64,000 nt of DNA from Microvirga sp. Its GTDB lineage: Bacteria; Pseudomonadota; Alphaproteobacteria; Rhizobiales; Beijerinckiaceae. The position numbers and the translations under genes were made by a program. The notes beneath the pieces were generated by a model. It saw only the letters and a program-made list of their open reading frames with translations, had not been told where the DNA came from and made no database searches. This document shows, in pieces, positions 49,083 through 57,678 of the stretch; the stretch's first letter is position 1, and the number at the start of each line of letters is the position of its first letter. The stretch lies in NCBI GenBank assembly GCA_022241475.1, contig JAKOMT010000011.1, forward strand, positions 1 to 64,000, written 5' to 3'.

Positions 49083-51056
49083 ATGCAAACCTCGCTCAGC
49101 CGCGCCGTTCGCCGCAAGGTACTCGCGCAATTGCGCCGATTGCGCAGGCGGGAGGACGGCAATGTCGCGATGATGTTCGCGCTGATGCTGGTCCCCTTCA
49201 TCGCCGCGGTCGGAGGCGCGATCGACTACGCTCTCGCTTCGGCGGCGAGGGCGGAGTTCCAGCGGCTCGTCGACGCGGCCTCGCTCGCGGGCGCGTCGCG
49301 GCTTTCGCAAACGGGGCAGACTCAAGACGATATCGCCCGAAATCTGGAAGATTACGTTCGCAGCCGGCTGCCCGGCCAGATCCGCCTCGACGACATCCGC
49401 GTCAACTTCTCGCCGGACGGACGCGGGATTTCCGTCGAGGTCGATTACGGCGTGCGCACCAGCCTGATCCGCGTGGTCAACATCGACACCATCGACGGCA
49501 AGGTCGTGTCCGAGGCGCTCGCCGCCGACAGCACCGCCGACGTCTCCGTGGCGCTCGATCTCACGGGCTCGATGCGCGAGCACATTCCCGGGCTTCGCAC
49601 CGCGACCCGGGCGTTGATCGATATCCTCAAGCCGCCGGGAGCCGACACCGAGAACCTGCGGATGACGCTCGTTCCCTACGTCACGACCGTGAACGTGTCG
49701 GGCCATCCGCAGCACATGAACTGGATGGACGTGAACGGGCTGGCTCGCTTCCACGGCGAGAATTTCGGGGGCGTGCACATTCAGGACAAGCGCTGCGATC
49801 CGCCGCCCGCGCCGCCGCCGCCTCCTCCGCCGCCGTCTCCGCCCTCGCCGCCGCCTCCGCCGTCGCCGCCGTCTCCGCCGCCGCCGCCGCCCCCGGCTTC
49901 GCCGCCGGGACCGCCTCCGCCTCCGCCGCCGCCGCCCCCTCCGCCGCCGCCGCCGCCGGCGCCGCATCCGGATCTCGGCTCGCTGGAGCCCTCGGACGCC
50001 GTGACGACGCAGGTCGCAGCGGCCCCGGCGCAAGGCGCGCTCGGCGATTTCGCGCAGTTCCTCACGAATTTGCTCGGACCCGGCGCCGCGCAGGCTGCGG
50101 GGGCGTGGCCCTATGGCTCGCTGAACGGCGCGCCCATCGACTGCAACCGGCATACGCCGCGGGCGAACCATTTCGATCTCTTCCGGGCGATGAACGTATC
50201 CTGGAAGGGCTGCGTCGAGGCGCGCCCCTATCCGGGCGACGTGACGGACGAGCGTCCCCGGCTCTCCGATCCCGACAGCTTCTTCGTGCCGTATTTCTGG
50301 CCCGACGAGCGCGACGGCGACGGAACGGCGCGAAACAACTACGTGGCCGACATGCCCCCCGGGACCGCGCCCGGCTGGGTGAAGAACGCCAACTGGTACA
50401 GCCTGCGCCGCGCCTGGGTCTGGAAATACAACGCCGGCGCCTCGCTGGACCTCACCGACATGTCGACCAGAGCCAACATGTGGATGCCGCGCGGCCCCAA
50501 TCTCGGCTGCCCCAATCCGGTCGTGCCGCTGACGGGCGACCGCGACAGGCTGCTTTCGGCCGCCGACGGCCTCACGTCCTGGGGCGGGTCGGGAACGAAC
50601 ATCGCGATGGGCCTCGTCTGGGCCTGGCGCATGATCTCCTCGAATTTCGTCAACGAGGCGCTGCCGAACGGTCCCGACAGTCGCAAGTTCCTGATCCTGA
50701 TGACCGACGGCTTCAACGACGTCGTCGACCAGAACAACGAAAACCGCTCCGACTACACCGGAACCGGCTACGCCGCTCGCCAGAGACTCGGCTCATGGCG
50801 GCGCGACCAGATTTCAAAGGAGCTCGACAGGCGTACCGCCGAGGTCTGCGAGCGCGTCAAGGCTCAGGACATCCAGGTCTTCACGGTGCTCTACGATCCC
50901 TTCGGCTACGACGACGCCAGCAGTGTGGAGGATCTTCTGTCCGGCTGCGCGACCACGCCCAACCGGCATGTCTTCCGCGCGTCATCGCAGGACGAGCTGA
51001 TCTCGTCGTTCAAGCGGATCGGCAATCAGATCAACGCCTTGCGCATCTCGCGCTGA
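49083..51056 (+). CDS. TadG-like pilus protein with vWA domain and proline-rich segment
   Basis: A 657-residue protein starting MQTSLSRAVRRKVLAQLRRL. Residues about 27-50 form a TadE/TadG-type transmembrane segment (NVAMMFALMLVPFIAAVGGA), the pilin-like N-terminal helix. A vWA domain begins near residue 155 (DVSVALDLTGSMREHIPGLR, metal site Asp-x-Thr-Gly-Ser). Its mid part is split by a 57-residue Pro-rich stretch (240-296). The C-terminal half resumes the vWA fold (KFLILMTDGFNDVVDQ). Such proteins take part in Tad pilus assembly or attachment at the envelope. It is divergent from the ACP operon and behind a CtrA box. Confidence 0.82.
   Translation: MQTSLSRAVRRKVLAQLRRLRRREDGNVAMMFALMLVPFIAAVGGAIDYALASAARAEFQRLVDAASLAGASRLSQTGQTQDDIARNLEDYVRSRLPGQIRLDDIRVNFSPDGRGISVEVDYGVRTSLIRVVNIDTIDGKVVSEALAADSTADVSVALDLTGSMREHIPGLRTATRALIDILKPPGADTENLRMTLVPYVTTVNVSGHPQHMNWMDVNGLARFHGENFGGVHIQDKRCDPPPAPPPPPPPPSPPSPPPPPSPPSPPPPPPPASPPGPPPPPPPPPPPPPPPPAPHPDLGSLEPSDAVTTQVAAAPAQGALGDFAQFLTNLLGPGAAQAAGAWPYGSLNGAPIDCNRHTPRANHFDLFRAMNVSWKGCVEARPYPGDVTDERPRLSDPDSFFVPYFWPDERDGDGTARNNYVADMPPGTAPGWVKNANWYSLRRAWVWKYNAGASLDLTDMSTRANMWMPRGPNLGCPNPVVPLTGDRDRLLSAADGLTSWGGSGTNIAMGLVWAWRMISSNFVNEALPNGPDSRKFLILMTDGFNDVVDQNNENRSDYTGTGYAARQRLGSWRRDQISKELDRRTAEVCERVKAQDIQVFTVLYDPFGYDDASSVEDLLSGCATTPNRHVFRASSQDELISSFKRIGNQINALRISR
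49800..49970 (+). repeat. 171-bp Pro-codon-rich low-complexity segment
   Basis: Codons 240-296 of the TadG-like gene are nearly all CCG, CCT and CCC, interrupted by Ala, Ser and Gly. Pro runs of up to about 16 residues with Ser spacers resemble plant-type proline-rich linkers. Length variation between strains is likely. Confidence 0.85.
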
Positions 51057-51090
51057 GGAGCTTCGGGAGCGCCGCTTCGGGAGCGCCGCG

Positions 51091-51768
51091 TCAGGAATCC
51101 GTCCGGCGACGCGCCAGCGCGACGCATGGCCGCCTCCCTCCTTCGGGGAGGAGAACGGCGGCGTCGAAACGGCGCGAGCCCTCGAGGGCGAGGCGCGCGA
51201 CCCGATCCCGGCCATCGCCGAATTCGACCGCGAGCCAGCCGCCGGGCCTGAGATGATCGGCCGCCTCGCGCACGACGCGTTCGAGCCTCGACATCTCGTC
51301 TCGGTCGCCCTCACGCGCCGCGTCGTCGAGGCGAGCCGGAGCGCAGACGACGAGGTCGACCCGATGCGCCAGCCGTTCGCCGGCGAGCGCGCCGAAGAAC
51401 TCGCCCCGCCTGACGATCACCCGGTCGGAGAGACCCGCGCGCCGCGCGTTCTCGGCCGCTGTCGCCGTCGCGCTCCGGGTGACGTCGCAGGCATAGACGA
51501 AGGCGCTCGGGCAATGCGTCGCGAGCGCGATGGCGAGCGCGCCGCAGCCGCAGCACATGTCGACGACGATCTGTGAGCCCACCCGGCGCGAGAGGATGTC
51601 GCGCGCCGCGAGGCCGAGAAGCTCGGTGTCCGCGCTCGGCGCGGGCGCGCCCCCGCCGACGAGCAGCTCGAGACCCATGAAGGAGGCGACGTCGCCACCG
51701 GGAACACGCGCATGCGCAGGCCGCGTCCGCTCGCTCCGGGCCAGGTTCGTAGAGGAACGGTCGCTCAT
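51091..51768 (-). CDS. PrmC/HemK-like methyltransferase lacking NPPY
   Basis: A 225-residue class I methyltransferase. Motif I is IVVDMCCGCGALAIALATH. The site where PrmC-type enzymes have NPPY reads VVCAPARL, so a glutamine-methylating release-factor activity is unlikely. The rest (DHLRPGGWLAVEFGDGRDRV) fits the fold. The substrate is unknown. ATG 51768 was chosen because GGGAGCGCGGAC precedes it; a TTG 51 bases upstream has none. A direct repeat TGTTAA with a 10-bp period lies upstream, at 51861-51876. Confidence 0.72.
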   Translation of the reverse strand: MSDRSSTNLARSERTRPAHARVPGGDVASFMGLELLVGGGAPAPSADTELLGLAARDILSRRVGSQIVVDMCCGCGALAIALATHCPSAFVYACDVTRSATATAAENARRAGLSDRVIVRRGEFFGALAGERLAHRVDLVVCAPARLDDAAREGDRDEMSRLERVVREAADHLRPGGWLAVEFGDGRDRVARLALEGSRRFDAAVLLPEGGRRPCVALARRRTDS

Positions 51769-51968
51769 GTCCGCGCTCCCGTCTGCAATCTCACGGCGAT
51801 CGATTTCGGAAACCTTCAATAGCAGGAGCAGAACGGAGCGCGGAGGATTGCTCGTATAAATGTTAACAAATGTTAATCAGATCGTGGATAATTGTCGGGA
51901 ACGACGAGCGCCCGCATCCGAGACGTCGCGAACGGGGGCTCGCTCCGGCGGCGTTCTCCCCGATCGTC

Positions 51969-53126
51969 CTACGCCACCGTTTTCAGCGTCTCGCGGGCGA
52001 TGATCAAGCGCTGGATCTCCGACGTGCCCTCGTAGATGCGCGTGATGCGCGCGTCGCGGGCGTGGCGCTCGACGGGATAATCCGCGCAATAGCCCGCTCC
52101 GCCGAAGAGCTGGATGGCGGTGTCGGTGCAACGATGGGCGGCCTCGGACGCGAAGAGCTTCGCCATCGAGGCCTCCTTGGCGAAGGGAAGTCCCTTGTCC
52201 TTCAGCGCCGCGGCGTTGAGGATGAGGAGCCGCGAGGCTTCGAGGTCGACCTCGCGGTCGGCGATCAGCCATTGAGGCCCCTGCATGTCGGCGATGGCCT
52301 GCCCGAATTGCCGCCGCTCCTTCGCGTAGGCCTTGGCGGCGTCCATCGCCGCGCGCGCTATGCCGAGCGAGAGGGCGGCGACGCCGATGCGTCCGCCCGC
52401 GAGCTCGCCGACGGCGACGCGGAAACCGCCGTTCTCCGGCCCCATGATGCTCTCCGCCGGAATGCGGCAATCCTCGAAATGCACCACGTTCGTCGGCGAG
52501 CCGTGCTGACCCATCTTGCGCTCGGCCTTGCCGATGACGAGGCCGGGCGCGTCAGCCTCCACGAGGAAGCAGGAGATGCCCTTGCCCGGCGCGACGTCCG
52601 GATCCGTGACGGCCCAGACGACGAAGAGGCCGGCGTATTCGGCGCTCGTGATGTACAGCTTCTCGCCGTCGAGGCGCCAGCCGTTGCCCTCCCGCCGCGC
52701 GCGCGTCTTCATCCGCGAGGGATCGGAGCCCGCGCCGCTCTCGGTCAGGCAGAAGGAGCCGGCCTTGTACGTCCCGTCGGCGAGGCGGGGGAGATAGGTC
52801 TCTTTCTGCGCCTGCGAGCCGACGGCCTGGATGACCTCGCCGACCATGTTCGTCACGGAGGTCGAGACGGCGGTGGAGGCGCAGGCGTAGCCGAGCTCCT
52901 CGATCGCCAGCGCGAACGCCGCCGCGCCGGCCTCCGATCCCCCGTATTCGGCCTTCACGTTGAGCGCGGCGAAGCCGTTCTCGGCGAGCAGGCCGAGATT
53001 GGCCAGAAGCTCCTCGCGGCCCTCGCCCCGATCGAGCCGCTCCGCGACGGGAGCGAGGCGCTCGGCTGCGATGCGGCGGGCGGCGTCGCGGATCATGATC
53101 TCTTCATCGGTCAATTCAAAAAGCAT
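51969..53126 (-). CDS. acyl-CoA dehydrogenase with canonical catalytic Glu
   Basis: A 385-residue acyl-CoA dehydrogenase. The middle domain has CLTESGAGSDPSRMKTRA, and GEKLYITSAEYAGLFVVWAV follows. The C-terminal helical part ends RIYEGTSEIQRLIIARETLK, with the catalytic Glu before GTS as in short- and medium-chain enzymes. The chain-length preference is not visible. It is not in an obvious operon; the upstream neighbour prmA is divergent. Confidence 0.88.
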   Translation of the reverse strand: MLFELTDEEIMIRDAARRIAAERLAPVAERLDRGEGREELLANLGLLAENGFAALNVKAEYGGSEAGAAAFALAIEELGYACASTAVSTSVTNMVGEVIQAVGSQAQKETYLPRLADGTYKAGSFCLTESGAGSDPSRMKTRARREGNGWRLDGEKLYITSAEYAGLFVVWAVTDPDVAPGKGISCFLVEADAPGLVIGKAERKMGQHGSPTNVVHFEDCRIPAESIMGPENGGFRVAVGELAGGRIGVAALSLGIARAAMDAAKAYAKERRQFGQAIADMQGPQWLIADREVDLEASRLLILNAAALKDKGLPFAKEASMAKLFASEAAHRCTDTAIQLFGGAGYCADYPVERHARDARITRIYEGTSEIQRLIIARETLKTVA

Positions 53127-53285
53127 TGTCGATCCCTCGCATGAACGCCGCGATCAAATCCGACGCTCGCGCCCATGGCAAGCAGCGCCCGCTTCGCCCC
53201 TCTGCGGCGGGACGGCGCGGCTTCGCGTCTCGGAAGCCTGAAAATCTCCTGTTCAAGCCCCGCGCGCGGTGCTAATCGCCGCTCC

Positions 53286-54206
53286 ATGCTCGAAGGTCTC
53301 CAACCCGCTCGCCCCACCCATCTGATGCGCATCGAGACCGACGAACGATCGGCTCGGGCGATGACGATCCTGCTCGGAGAGGTCTTCGACGCGGCCGAGA
53401 CCGCCGTCGCGGCCTTTGAGATCCACGACGACGGCCCCTGGCTGCTCGAAGTGTATTTCTCGCGCGAGCCCGACGAGGACGCGATCCGCGAATTGATGCG
53501 CATGGTCGTCGGCGAGCGCGCGAGCGACGCCGTGTTCGACGTGATCGGCGAGCAGGATTGGGTGAAGGCCTCGCTCGACGGGCTGAAGCCCGTCCGCGCC
53601 GGCCGGTTCGTGGTCCACGGCGCGCATAACCGCGACGATCTGCGTCCGGGCGAGATCGGCGTCGAGATCGAAGCCGCGCTCGCCTTCGGCACGGGCCATC
53701 ACGGCACCACGCGCGGCTGTCTCCTCGCGCTCGACGCCGAGCTCAAGCGCCGCCGGCCGCGCCATGTCGTCGACGTCGGCGCGGGCACGGGCGTACTCGC
53801 CTTCGCCGCGGCCAAGGCCCTGCGCCGCGTCGTCGTCGCGGGCGACATCGATCCAGTCGCGGTGGCGGTGGCGCGCGACAACGCCCGGCTCAACGGGCTC
53901 GCCCCGCATCTGCGCCTCTATGTCGGCGCGGGCGTCGAGCACGCGACGGCTCGTCGCAGCCGGCGCTTCGATCTCGTCTTCGCCAATATTCTCGCCAAGC
54001 CCCTGCGCCGGCTCGCCGTATCGCTCGCCGGCGTGACCGCCGACGACGGGGTGCTCGTGCTGTCGGGGCTTCTCGCCAAGGACGTGCCGGGCGTTCTGGC
54101 GGCCTATCGCGCGCAAGGGTTTACGCTGCGCGCGCGGCGTGATCTCGAAGGCTGGGCGGCCCTGACGCTGGCCCGCGGCGGGGCGGCGGCGCGTCCGCGC
54201 CGCTGA
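53286..54206 (+). CDS. prmA: ribosomal protein L11 methyltransferase
   Basis: A 306-residue class I methyltransferase with the PrmA layout: an N-terminal substrate domain, then GVEIEAALAFGTGHHGTTRG (Gly-Thr-Gly-His), motif I VVDVGAGTGVLAFAAAKALR, the acidic end GDIDPVAVAVARDNARLNGL, and FANILAKPLRRLAVSLAG. It trimethylates L11 in the cytoplasm. The start MLEGLQPARP gives the usual length; an upstream frame adds 37 unlikely residues. Confidence 0.9.
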   Translation: MLEGLQPARPTHLMRIETDERSARAMTILLGEVFDAAETAVAAFEIHDDGPWLLEVYFSREPDEDAIRELMRMVVGERASDAVFDVIGEQDWVKASLDGLKPVRAGRFVVHGAHNRDDLRPGEIGVEIEAALAFGTGHHGTTRGCLLALDAELKRRRPRHVVDVGAGTGVLAFAAAKALRRVVVAGDIDPVAVAVARDNARLNGLAPHLRLYVGAGVEHATARRSRRFDLVFANILAKPLRRLAVSLAGVTADDGVLVLSGLLAKDVPGVLAAYRAQGFTLRARRDLEGWAALTLARGGAAARPRR

Positions 54207-54215
54207 GCCGGCTCG

Positions 54216-54530
54216 TCAGACCTCGGCCGTCGGCGCCTCGACCGCCGCCTGCGCGGCGATGTCGCCATCGCCGATCGACACGCCGGGCTTGCGCACGATC
54301 TGGGGCTTCGAGATGATCTCGGTGATCTCGACCTGGATGCGCGTGCCCGTGACGATGATCTGCCCGCGCGCCACGGGGTGATCGTTGGCGAGGATGACGA
54401 CGGTGTCGTTGTTGCTCTGGTCGAGTTCGATCACCGCGCCCCGGCCCATGCGCAGCAGCATGTGAACGGGCATCTGGCGCGTGCCCAGAACCACCTTCAG
54501 ATCGACATTCAAGTTATCGATGCTCGGCAC
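54216..54530 (-). CDS. fliN: isolated FliN/SpoA-type flagellar switch protein
   Basis: A 104-residue protein starting [20 protein letters not shown]. The SpoA/FliN core is clear ([40 protein letters not shown]). FliN builds the rotor C-ring at the cytoplasmic face and helps switch rotation. The length is short compared with the usual 110-140 residues, missing the acidic N-terminal part. It is far from the other flagellar genes, between prmA (convergent) and lipB (divergent), so it may be an orphan copy or the only FliN. Confidence 0.75.
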   Translation of the reverse strand: MPSIDNLNVDLKVVLGTRQMPVHMLLRMGRGAVIELDQSNNDTVVILANDHPVARGQIIVTGTRIQVEITEIISKPQIVRKPGVSIGDGDIAAQAAVEAPTAEV

Positions 54531-54637
54531 GCTGTATGACCCCGCCCGTCGCCGCCCATGGACGCGCCGCGCGCGTCGCCGTAAGACTCCGCCAAATCGC
54601 GGTGACGGATCTCAAGAGATCAGAACAGGGTGAACCA

Positions 54638-55357
54638 GTGGTTAACGCGCGCGCCGATCTGAGCGATACGCTCCCGCCCGCGCCGGGCTCGCCCCCGGTC
54701 GAATGGATCGTGAGCGACGAGCCGGTCGGCTACGAGGAGGCGTCCTCCGCCATGGAGGCGCGCGTCCAGCGCATCATCGCCGGCGAGGCGCGCGAATGCG
54801 TCTGGCTGCTCGAACATCCCCCGCTCTACACGGCCGGGGCCTCCGCGAAGGACGCGGACCTCGTCGATCCCGACCGCTTCCCGGTCTTCCGCACCGGTCG
54901 CGGCGGGCAATACACCTATCACGGGCCCGGCCAGCGGGTGGCCTATGTGATGCTCGACCTGGAGCGCCGCCAGCCGGACCTTCGCCGCTACGTCGCGGCG
55001 CTCGAATCCTGGCTGATCGCGACGCTCGACGCCTTCAACGTCCGCGGCGAGCGCCGCGAGGACCGCGTCGGCGTCTGGGTCCGCCGGCCCGAAAAGGGCG
55101 AGGGCGTCGAGGACAAGATCGCCGCCATCGGCATTCGCGTGCGCCGCTGGGTGTCGTTCCACGGGGTGAGCCTCAACGTCGAGCCGGAGCTCTCGCATTT
55201 CACCGGCATCGTGCCCTGCGGCGTCACGGCGCACGGCGTGACGAGCCTCGTCGATCTCGGGCGGATCGTGACCATGCCGGAGGTCGACGCCGCGATGCGC
55301 GCGACGTTCGAGGAGATTTTCGGCCAGACCGTCGCGGTCGAGGCCGCCGCGCCCTGA
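54638..55357 (+). CDS. lipB: octanoyltransferase LipB
   Basis: A 239-residue enzyme. The motifs are [20 protein letters not shown], the Lys in [40 protein letters not shown] and the Cys in GIVPCGV. It transfers octanoyl groups from ACP to lipoyl domains in the cytoplasm. GTG 54638 was chosen: it gives the usual size and CAGGG precedes it. ATG 54536 is in frame but only five bases from the divergent fliN-like start, leaving no room for promoters; GTG 54602 is a second alternative. Confidence 0.9.
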   Translation: MVNARADLSDTLPPAPGSPPVEWIVSDEPVGYEEASSAMEARVQRIIAGEARECVWLLEHPPLYTAGASAKDADLVDPDRFPVFRTGRGGQYTYHGPGQRVAYVMLDLERRQPDLRRYVAALESWLIATLDAFNVRGERREDRVGVWVRRPEKGEGVEDKIAAIGIRVRRWVSFHGVSLNVEPELSHFTGIVPCGVTAHGVTSLVDLGRIVTMPEVDAAMRATFEEIFGQTVAVEAAAP

Positions 55358-55435
55358 CGACGGATTGCGGGTTTTCCGGGGTTGCGCGCGCCGGGAGGGG
55401 GATTACCCTCGACGACGCTTCCCGAGGAGTGAACC

Positions 55436-56812
55436 GTGCTGTCCAATCTCGCCGCCCGCGACGTCGAAACCCTGATCCATCCCTACACCCAGCTCGCGGC
55501 CTTTCGCGAGACGGGTCCGCTCGTGCTGGAGCGCGGGGAGGGAGTCTTCGTCTTCGATACGGAGGGCAAGCCTTATCTCGAAGGCATGGCGGGGCTCTGG
55601 TGCGCCTCGCTCGGCTACTCCAACCGCGAACTGGCGGAAGCCGCCTACGAACAGATGCTGAAGCTGCCCTTCCAGCATCTCTTCTCCGGTCGAAGCCACG
55701 ATCCGGCGATCGAACTCGCGGAGAAGCTGAAGGAACTCGCCCCCGTTCCGATCTCGAAGGTGATGTTCACCTCTTCGGGCTCCGAGGCGAACGACAGCCA
55801 GATCAAGCTCGTCTGGTATTACAACAACGCGCGCGGCCGCCCCGCCAAGAAGAAGATCATCGCGCGCCGGAAAGGTTATCACGGCGTCACCGTCGCCACC
55901 GCCTCGCTCACGGGGCTGCCGGCGAACCACGCGGATTTCGACCTGCCGATCGCCAACATCCTGCACACGTCCTGTCCGCACCATTACCGGTTCGCCCACG
56001 AGGGGGAGAGCGAGGACGCGTTCTCGACGCGGCTCGCGGCCGAACTCGAGGAGTTGATCCTGAGCGAGGGGCCGGAGACGGTGGCCGCCTTCATCGCCGA
56101 GCCGGTGATGGGCGCGGGCGGGGCGATCGTCCCGCCGGAGGGCTATTTCCCCAAGATCCAGGCGGTGCTGACGAAATACGACGTGATGCTGATCGCCGAC
56201 GAGGTGATCTGCGGCTTCGGCCGCCTCGGCGAGATGTTCGGCTCCACCGCCGTCGGGATGGTTCCCGACACGCTCTCCGTCGCCAAGGCGATCACCTCGG
56301 CGTACATGCCGCTCGGCGCCGTGATGATCAACGAGGACATGTATCAGGCGATGCTCGACGAGAGCCGCAAGATCGGCACGTTCGGCCACGGCTTCACCTA
56401 TTCCGGCCACCCGACGGCCTGCGCGGTGGCGCTCAAGACGCTCGAGATCTATGAGCGCGACGGAATTGTCGGCCAGGTGCGGGCCAAGACGCCGTATTTC
56501 CAGAAGCGCGTCGAGGCGCTGCGGGATCACCCGCTCGTCGGCGAGGCGCGCGGGATCGGATTGATCGCCGGGCTCGAGATCGTCGCCGACAAGGCGACGA
56601 AGCGGCAATACGAACCCAAGGAGGGCGTGGCGGCGCGCGCCATCGTCTTCGCGCAGGAGGAGGGGCTGATACTTCGGTCTCTGCTCGGCGATCGGATCGC
56701 GATCTGCCCGCCTCTGATCATCACGCCGGAGGAGATCGACATGCTCTTCGATCGCCTCGTACGGGCTCTCGACCGCACGCTCGACTGGCTCGTTGTGAAA
56801 AAGCTCGCATAA
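55436..56812 (+). CDS. class III (omega-type) aminotransferase
   Basis: A 458-residue PLP-dependent enzyme. Motifs are HLFSGRSHDPAIELAEKLKE, FTSSGSEANDSQIKLVWYYN, LIADEVICGFGRLGEMFGS, and the PLP Lys in SVAKAITSAYMPLGAVMINE. It transfers amino groups between omega-amines or beta-amino acids and keto acids (pyruvate or 2-oxoglutarate). The substrate is unspecified. GTG is the start with GAGGAGTGAACC before it. It follows lipB by 78 bp and may share its transcript. Confidence 0.88.
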   Translation: MLSNLAARDVETLIHPYTQLAAFRETGPLVLERGEGVFVFDTEGKPYLEGMAGLWCASLGYSNRELAEAAYEQMLKLPFQHLFSGRSHDPAIELAEKLKELAPVPISKVMFTSSGSEANDSQIKLVWYYNNARGRPAKKKIIARRKGYHGVTVATASLTGLPANHADFDLPIANILHTSCPHHYRFAHEGESEDAFSTRLAAELEELILSEGPETVAAFIAEPVMGAGGAIVPPEGYFPKIQAVLTKYDVMLIADEVICGFGRLGEMFGSTAVGMVPDTLSVAKAITSAYMPLGAVMINEDMYQAMLDESRKIGTFGHGFTYSGHPTACAVALKTLEIYERDGIVGQVRAKTPYFQKRVEALRDHPLVGEARGIGLIAGLEIVADKATKRQYEPKEGVAARAIVFAQEEGLILRSLLGDRIAICPPLIITPEEIDMLFDRLVRALDRTLDWLVVKKLA

Positions 56813-56906
56813 CGTCCGAAAATTGCCGCAAACGCGCCCTCTCTCCGGCGCCGGCGCGTGGCGTTCTGTCCGACGTCGCCAGCTTTCAGAGTGAGGAGTG
56901 AGGAAC

Positions 56907-57089
56907 GTGGGAACGGTTTCGGAGAATGCGGCTGCGGCCGATGCGCAGCGCCAGCGTCAGGGCCAGATTGCGCCGCAATCGGTGACGGCGGACCATGCGG
57001 CGTTCAAGCCGCTCGCCCTGCCGGCCGTCGTGGCGGCCGCCCACATGGCGTCGCGGGGCCGTCAGCGCGGTTCGGGCGCCGCTCGCTGA
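56907..57089 (+). CDS. possible small protein of unknown function
   Basis: A 60-residue frame starting GTG (MGTVSENAAAADAQRQRQGQ) behind AGGAGTGAGGAAC, a strong ribosome binding site. The composition is Ala/Gln-rich with a weak hydrophobic part (PLALPAVVAAAHMA). No family is recognised. The good site and its place between a stop and a convergent gene argue for a real product; a chance frame is possible. Confidence 0.4.
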   Translation: MGTVSENAAAADAQRQRQGQIAPQSVTADHAAFKPLALPAVVAAAHMASRGRQRGSGAAR

Positions 57090-57111
57090 AGGCCGTCTTG
57101 CGCCGCGATCC

Positions 57112-57678
57112 TCACGCGCAGAACGCGCGCGCGTTCGGCGTCCACTGACCGAATCCGCTCGCGACCATGTGGCGGATGACGGCGCAGACATAGCGCTTCT
57201 GGGCGGGCGTGTTCGCCCGCCCGGCGTGATAGCGCGCCACTGCGCGGGTCCAGTCCCCCTCCCGGGCGCGTAGTTCCTTCAGGAAGCGCGCGGCGTAATC
57301 GACGTTGCGAGCCGGATCGAGCATCTGCGCCGGGGAGGAGAATTTCTCCCCGTGGTAATAGTGGTTGATCTGCATGCAGCCGAGATCGATCAGCCTGACC
57401 CCGCGCCCCCGCTCCTTGTGGAACTCCCGCAGGGCGTCGCGCGCGCTCGTTCCGAAATAGGTTCGCCCGGCGATATTGAGGGCGTAGGGGTGCAGGCGCC
57501 CGCCGCGCCCGGACTCCGTCATTCCGACCGCGAAGAGCACGCCGATCGGAACGCCGTGGCGCTGCGCCGCGCGCGTCATCTCGGCCTCGCACACGGGCGA
57601 GATTTCGGCGCGCGCAGGAGCGCCCGCGTCAAAGATAAATATCGCGGCCGCCGCCGCGAGCGCCGCCAGACGCGTCAT
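57112..57678 (-). CDS. lytic transglycosylase in the flagellar operon
   Basis: A 188-residue exported protein. Signal MTRLAALAAAAAIFIFDAGA, then a soluble lytic transglycosylase domain: IGVLFAVGMTESGRGGRLHP (catalytic Glu), LNIAGRTYF, RLIDLGCMQINHYYHGEKF and YHAGRANTP. It cuts glycan strands in the periplasm; in a flagellar operon this can open the wall for the rod. The start follows GGGAGACCGGTCG and lies 50 bases inside fliK in another frame. Confidence 0.88.
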   Translation of the reverse strand: MTRLAALAAAAAIFIFDAGAPARAEISPVCEAEMTRAAQRHGVPIGVLFAVGMTESGRGGRLHPYALNIAGRTYFGTSARDALREFHKERGRGVRLIDLGCMQINHYYHGEKFSSPAQMLDPARNVDYAARFLKELRAREGDWTRAVARYHAGRANTPAQKRYVCAVIRHMVASGFGQWTPNARAFCA

